This document shows, one piece after another, positions 60,633-64,000 of a stretch of DNA of 64,000 bases. The stretch comes from Anabas testudineus. Taxonomy: Eukaryota; Chordata; Actinopteri; Anabantiformes; Anabantidae. The DNA lies in assembly GCF_900324465.2 (NCBI RefSeq), contig NC_046617.1, positions 7,316,223 to 7,380,222 on the forward strand. Reading direction: 5' to 3'. A program made the position numbers and the translations under genes. The notes below the pieces were generated by a model, which ran no database searches, was not told the origin of the DNA, and saw only the letters and a list, made by a program, of their open reading frames with translations. Numbering within the stretch: position 1 is the first letter of the stretch; the number at the start of each line of letters is the position of its first letter.

Positions 60633-62508
60633 TCAACAGCAGAAAACCACTGCAGTGGCCTCTCGGATTCTTGGATGTTTATGGGGACTAACAAAGCTGC
60701 TTCTTTACTGCAACTAAAGACTGTGACCATATGAAGAAACTGGTAGTTACATGAAACAAAACAAACACTGCTTTCATTTTACTTGAGCTGCTGTCTCAGA
60801 ATACATTTTCAAACTTTTACTCTTAATATTTACATTTATTATAAAAATGTACTCTACCTGAATTTTCAACTCGGGGATCGATAGTGTTACCTTACCTTCC
60901 AATGAACAACCACTGCACAAAATGGTATTAACTCTTACAACTTTTACGTTTTTTTATACAATTTATTTAACAATATATGAACAATTCAAAATCTAAATAA
61001 CATAGAAAATCCAGCATTACTTAGGTGACACAAATACATTATGTATATTTAGAACTAAAACTGTAAGTTCCCCAGTAATGACCCAATCCTAATATATTAC
61101 TGCATCCTAAATGCTAATATAATTAAAGAAACATATATTTAGATATGGTATATACTCGCAAATGTTACAAAGAAAGGAACACAGTTCATCAAAGACTGGG
61201 TCTGTACAGGAAATAAAATGGCATTATGGAGATTGTGGCAGTGCTTCATTAGAACAGTAACGAGGAACCTGCTCATATGCCAACAGTATGTAAGCATTAT
61301 TGCATTGTTACCATATTAGGTTTACTCATGTTAAATTTATCAATATGTTGTACTTTTATACAAATGTATAAACAATTTTATAATAAAAATGACAAGACAT
61401 TTGTGCTCTGAGTTGCTTGAAGCATCTTGGCATGCCCTCATAAAAACAGCAATTACAAAACACCTACAAATAATCTATTTAAACAGGAAATCTTACAGTT
61501 AAGGCAACCTCATTACAATTTGGCATAAAAAAAACAAACAAACACATATACAGGTATTTTATAAAGACGTTACATTTGCAATACAAATATAGACAACACA
61601 AAACAGTCCATAGAGAACCAGAGGTACACACATTTTAGCCAGTAGTGGAATCTGGACACTTCTACTTTCAGTAAAAATGCTCTCCACACAGTTACATTCT
61701 ATACATCAAACAAAAACATACAAACAAAAATACAAATTACTGAATAATTAACCAGGGTCTGCCCTGAGCAGAGTAAAATGATTTATACCTTCAATGCTAT
61801 CTGGAGACACACTGGACGTTCATGGACAGATACTTGGTTGTTGCAGAAGAAAAAGTCTTTTGCTGGCATCATCTAAAGTTATAATCAGCTTTTAATAAAA
61901 TATAGCTGCCTTCATAATAACCTGATGCTGCAAGGTCACAACTTCGTACATGATACACATCTTTATGTCAAATCAGAACAACATAAATGAGAAGTCATCT
62001 GCATTATCAGTTTTAACATTAAATGTACAAAAACGGCAACATCGCTCATCCTTACAGGAAGGCTGTGCAGATCTGTAACACTGAAGAGAAGTCTGACATA
62101 TAAAATGCTGCGATACTGTAAAATTGCTTAAATCAAGGACAACTTGTTTCAGGAAAGTAAGCAAGAGGGAAAAATGGACGGTAGAGCTTTCAATGTTATA
62201 ATGCTAAGAAACCAATTTACTGTTTAATGCATTTAACCACTGTGTTTATAGCCAACGTCTGGGATGAAAAAAGTTATGGTGCTATGATTATATTGTTCTT
62301 CAAGTTCCAGGCTATAAATTCTACAGAATGAAAAGCTAATTGTTCAGTAATACTTGTCACAGCATTTATACAAAGATAGTGCTGACAAAAAAAGAGTTGA
62401 ATATTAATCTTCACGTTGAAAAAAAACACTAGAAACAGCCATATAAACCGCATTATCTCTTGCAGCGTTTTAATGGCTGATAAAATATCCTCACTTAAGA
62501 CGTATCTG
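60633..62508. other. 3' regions of tmem265 and prr14
   Basis: AT-rich interval into which both genes run. The tmem265 signal AATAAA is at 61382-61387. No further gene, repeat family or RNA is seen. Confidence 0.5.
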
Positions 62509-63889
62509 TCAACTGTTCTGATCATGTATCAACCATAAATTCAGCTCATCGAGTTTGGCACAAAGCATCGAGTCCACATCCTGAACAGTGGGGAGGGAAG
62601 GTTCATCTTTAGTGAAGCCCCCTCGTCTTGTTCTGGAAGACAAAACCCCCGTCTTTCCAATGCCAACAAGTGGCCTCTTTGGTTTTCTGGCCTCACCAAC
62701 CTCCAGGAACTCCAGAAATCGCTTGACACGTCGTTGGCCAAACCAGGACTCTGAACCATTCCGGCGATTGAGCGGCACCTCAAATATGGTCTCCAGCCGG
62801 CTGAAAGATGTGTTACATATCCCTATCAGTTCCTATATATACTATAAATTATGATCAAATGCCATTTTACATTTCCAGTGAAGAGCCCTGCACATCAGCT
62901 GATGGAGCTGATTTAGGTAACAATCTATCTTTTCTCTGGTGCTATGCTCTGGTCAAACATTTTTCCTAATGTGGACAGTGGAAAAACAGCTTCAGTTGCT
63001 TGGGAAAACAATGACTTGTTGAAAGAAAACATTTTGCATTAACTTCAGCAGTTGCAGGTTCTCAAGTGAGAACTTGAAGTCATCATTTCCTGATAGCACC
63101 AAGAGGATTATGCATATTGTTTTCTTGCATATAAACTGTAAAAAGACCAGGCTATGAAAGATCAGTATATGCTATATACTGTACTGGATCAATATGTAAC
63201 ATGGAATTGGGACATGTCATGTGACATTTTTTTTCACCCATTCAGTATTTAATTTGTTATTAATCTTTAAATGATTATAATAAAATCATTATTATGTATA
63301 GCTCATTAATATTAAAGTATGTCAGTCTGTGCAAACATTGTTTACAGACGCCGAATGTTCAGAAATGCTGCACAGAGACACAGGAAGAAGGTGGTGAAAC
63401 TGGAATTTATGTTGTCTGACTGCATACATACAGTGGCAAGAAAACGTATGTGAACCCTTGGAATTAACTACTGGTCAATGTGCTCTTTGGCAAACTGCAG
63501 ATGTTCAGCAGTGTTTTGTTTTAGTAAGCGGAAGCCTCCTTCATGGTGTCCTGCCAAACACCCTGCTTGTTTATTTATGTTCTGTAGACTCATGAACACA
63601 GATGTTAGCCAATTTCAATTCAAATCTTTGGCTGTCACTCTGGGTTGTATCTTTTCCCCATTAATGAGTGTTTGTTGTACTATTACTTTATGCAAGGTTC
63701 ACATACTTTTTCTCGTCACTGTATCTGTCAAGGATTCATAACTGACTGTCAACCTTTATAAAATGCCTTAACTGCATATGCAATATTCAACTACAGTCAA
63801 TATTATAATAATGATCTTACCTTTCAGGTGGTTTGCTGAAATTCTTATTTGTGTAAATTTCTTCCAGACTGAATTCTTTCTTTTTCAGC
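62509..63889 (-). CDS. prr14: prr14, last two exons (partial)
   Basis: 3' end of proline-rich protein 14, a nuclear-lamina tether that binds HP1-marked heterochromatin. Exons, right to left: 63821-63889 and 62509-62800; the gene continues beyond 64000. The residues RLKKKEFSLEEIYTNKNFSK, then LETIFEVPLNRRNGSESWFG, QRRVKRFLEFLEV and DVDSMLCAKLDELNLW form the Tantalus domain shared by PRR14 and PRR14L. I recognise it from the PRR14L motif KKEFSLEEIYTNKNYKSPP. PRR14 rather than PRR14L is chosen because the other 16p11.2 genes are adjacent. The product ends in IHDQNS. Confidence 0.85.
63431..63721. mobile_element. Tc1/mariner-type MITE
   Basis: Terminal inverted repeats of about 28 bases: CAGTGGCAAGAAAACGTATG continuing TGAACCCTT on the left, and the complement of AAGGTTCACATACTTTTTCT continuing CGTCACTG on the right, with four or five differences. 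TA dinucleotides flank both ends (63429-63430 and 63722-63723). At 291 bp and without coding capacity it is a non-autonomous element. It lies in the last intron of prr14. Confidence 0.8.
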
Positions 63890-64000
63890 CTGTAGTGTAC
63901 CACAAATGAAAAAGGACAATGTAGCAATGAATCTGAATCTTGATGAGAGTAGTATAATGAATCTAATTTAAATGTACGTATATTTATTGACATGGACAAT

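Overview
The window is vertebrate nuclear DNA, most likely from a percomorph-type teleost. Genes have short GT-AG introns and carry fish versions of conserved vertebrate proteins. A tandem perforin pair, a notochord-type elastin-like gene and decayed Tc1-, piggyBac- and LINE-type repeats also point to a ray-finned fish. Species cannot be named from the sequence alone.

Layout, left to right. 0-2 kb: first coding exon of paqr4 (minus) and its GC-rich promoter. 2.3-3.8 kb: an internally deleted piggyBac element with intact TTAA-flanked ends. 4.5-12.6 kb: two complete perforin genes in tandem (plus), each with a matching untranslated first exon; a LINE endonuclease scrap lies in the first intron of copy A. 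13.8-25.0 kb: a 24-exon glycine-rich secreted matrix gene (minus), calymmin/elastin-like, with one 1,023-bp non-glycine-rich exon in the middle. 25-28.7 kb: repeats only. 28.7-30.4 kb: cox6a2 (plus). 31.4-36.8 kb: armc5 (minus). 36.8-37.7 kb: a shared divergent promoter with five ACTACA-type motifs. 37.7-41.6 kb: two convergent intron-containing genes derived from the two ORFs of a Harbinger transposon, a Myb/SANT-like DNA-binding protein (plus) and a HARBI1-like protein (minus). 43.6-46.5 kb: elob (minus). 48.0-52.1 kb: a 12-exon host gene joining a THAP zinc finger to an integrase-derived domain (minus). 52.7-55.8 kb: rusf1 (minus). 59.2-60.6 kb: tmem265-like (plus). 62.5-64 kb: the 3' end of prr14 (minus) with a TA-flanked MITE in its last intron.

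The conserved genes correspond to human chromosome 16p neighbours: PAQR4 and ELOB at 16p13.3; COX6A2, ARMC5, RUSF1, TMEM265 and PRR14 at 16p11.2. This supports the identifications. I reconstructed exon structures by hand from splice sites, reading phase and protein continuity. Every complete multi-exon gene closes to an integral number of codons.

Functionally the window is mixed: immune pore formation (perforins), extracellular matrix, mitochondrial respiration, and ubiquitin-ligase subunits (the CUL3 adaptor Armc5 and Elongin B, both linked in mammals to RNA polymerase II turnover). The most unusual part is 37.7-52.1 kb, where three host genes built from transposable-element proteins sit within 14.4 kb.
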